Below, piece by piece: positions 63,403 through 64,000 of a DNA stretch of 64,000 bases. How positions within the stretch are numbered: the stretch's first letter is position 1; each line of letters begins with the position of its first letter. Where the stretch lies: positions 1 through 64,000 of the forward strand of contig JBMNCQ010000052.1 of assembly GCA_049366715.1 (NCBI GenBank), read 5' to 3'. The translations under genes and the position numbers were made by a program. The notes below the pieces were generated by a model. The model did not search any database and had not been told where the DNA came from. It saw only the letters and a list, made by a program, of their open reading frames with translations. Source of the stretch: JBMNCQ01 sp049366715 (GTDB lineage: Bacteria; Bacillota; Peptococcia; Peptococcales; BICA1-8).

Positions 63403-63957
63403 TTATTCTATAATTTCTCCTAAGACGACTTCATCACTTTCGTCTATTTCTTGCAATTTGACCAGAATAATTTCTTTTCTTGACGTAGGTATGTTCTTCC
63501 CTACAAAATCCGCCCTGATCGGAAGCTCACGATGACCCCGGTCTACCAAAACCGCTAACTGAATGGCATAAGGTCTTCCTAAATCTATAATCGCATCTAA
63601 AGCAGCCCTAACGGTTCTGCCCGTATATAACACATCATCGATAAGAACGACTTTTTTACCGGCAATACCAAAGGGTATGTCCGTTCCATGGACAACAGGC
63701 TGGTCGCTGCTTGTCGTCAGATCATCCCGGTAAAGGGTTATGTCCAATTTACCTACATTGACCTCAACCCCTTCAATTTTCTTGATCTTTTGGGCAAGTC
63801 TTCTTGCTAAAGGTACTCCTCGGCGTCTGATCCCGACCAAAACTAATTTCTCAATACCTTTATTTTTTTCAATAATCTCATGAGCTATTCTTGTTAAAGA
63901 CCGATTTAAGGCATCTTCATCCATAATAACGTTTTTTTCCTTAATATTAATTTCCAT
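63403..63957 (-). CDS. pyrR: Bifunctional pyr operon attenuator / uracil phosphoribosyltransferase PyrR
   Basis: 184 residues from the ATG at 63957 (GGAGGAG upstream); a longer start overlaps the preceding gene. RNA-binding attenuator of pyrimidine genes with the PRPP motif VVLIDDVLYTGRTVRAA and the LVGIRRRGVPLA segment. Unusually, no pyr biosynthetic gene follows in the same direction; the next gene is a LysR regulator. Confidence 0.95.
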   Translation of the reverse strand: MEINIKEKNVIMDEDALNRSLTRIAHEIIEKNKGIEKLVLVGIRRRGVPLARRLAQKIKKIEGVEVNVGKLDITLYRDDLTTSSDQPVVHGTDIPFGIAGKKVVLIDDVLYTGRTVRAALDAIIDLGRPYAIQLAVLVDRGHRELPIRADFVGKNIPTSRKEIILVKLQEIDESDEVVLGEIIE

Positions 63958-63958
63958 G

Positions 63959-64000
63959 TCACTTCTCCTCCCTGCGTAAATGATCAAGGGCTTTACGAAA
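63959..64000 (-). CDS. 3' end of a probable RluD-type pseudouridine synthase (partial)
   Basis: Minus-strand frame entering from the right edge reads FRKALDHLRREEK then TGA, ending one base before the pyrR start. The short helical tail and the rluD-pyrR neighbourhood common in Firmicutes suggest RluD. Only 13 codons are visible. Confidence 0.45.
   Translation of the reverse strand, partial: FRKALDHLRREEK

Noticed and set aside
1..64000. tRNA or rRNA genes
   Set aside because: No cloverleaf with TTCGA-type T loop and no 16S/23S/5S core words were noticed on either strand; a tRNAscan run would settle it.

Overview
The window looks like a low-to-moderate G+C anaerobic Firmicute of class Clostridia, most like the Peptococcaceae/Desulfotomaculales type. 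The grounds are the housekeeping gene order (dapF, yicC, remA, gmk, rpoZ, coaBC, metK, priA, def, fmt, DUF116, Zn-peptidase, rsmB, rlmN, stp, SEDS/PBP, prkC, rsgA, rpe), strong GGAGG ribosome sites, a methylmalonyl-CoA module and TAXI-TRAP transport. No rRNA, tRNA, CRISPR array or intact mobile element was seen. Most genes are on the minus strand, so operons read from high to low coordinates.

Region 1 (1-11.9 kb) is a carboxylate/propionate block. It has three paralogous DASS (SLC13-type) carboxylate transporters with N-terminal signal peptides, two DUF3870 paralogs, a succinyl-CoA:acetate-type CoA-transferase, the two methylmalonyl-CoA mutase subunits, the MeaB chaperone, the epimerase, and the first codons of a further gene, probably a carboxylase/decarboxylase alpha subunit. 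Two of the DASS genes are preceded by long leaders that share a conserved structured segment and end in intrinsic terminators with a possible antiterminator. These are candidate riboswitches that I cannot assign to a known class.

Region 2 (11.9-25 kb) has birA and rpmB, then a GntR-regulated catabolic cluster: mandelate-racemase-type enolase, aldehyde dehydrogenase, fused TRAP permease, TAXI receptor, cupin, zinc and iron alcohol dehydrogenases. A matching 18-bp box lies upstream of both of its transcription units. hslO and an FMN-riboswitch-controlled ribU follow.

Region 3 (26-50 kb) is the conserved housekeeping and cell-wall block. Notable here is a single-ORF fusion of a SEDS polymerase (FtsW/RodA) to a class B PBP transpeptidase, between a PP2C phosphatase and a PASTA kinase. 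A P-type Ca2+ ATPase and a decayed repeat region follow.

Region 4 (50-64 kb) has rqcH and a four-gene redox-type operon: a histidine kinase with a seven-Cys cluster in its PAS region, a LuxR-type regulator, a Cys-containing unknown protein and a thioredoxin-reductase-like flavoprotein. Next comes a duplicated set made of two long YeiH-family (putative sulfate/sulfite exporter) proteins, two small paralogous two-TM proteins sharing a YYYTD...IGTxHPV signature, and two YeiE-like LysR regulators, plus a triple-HTH regulator. pyrR and the tail of a probable rluD close the window. This duplicated YeiH/small-protein/LysR set is the best candidate for an undescribed system.
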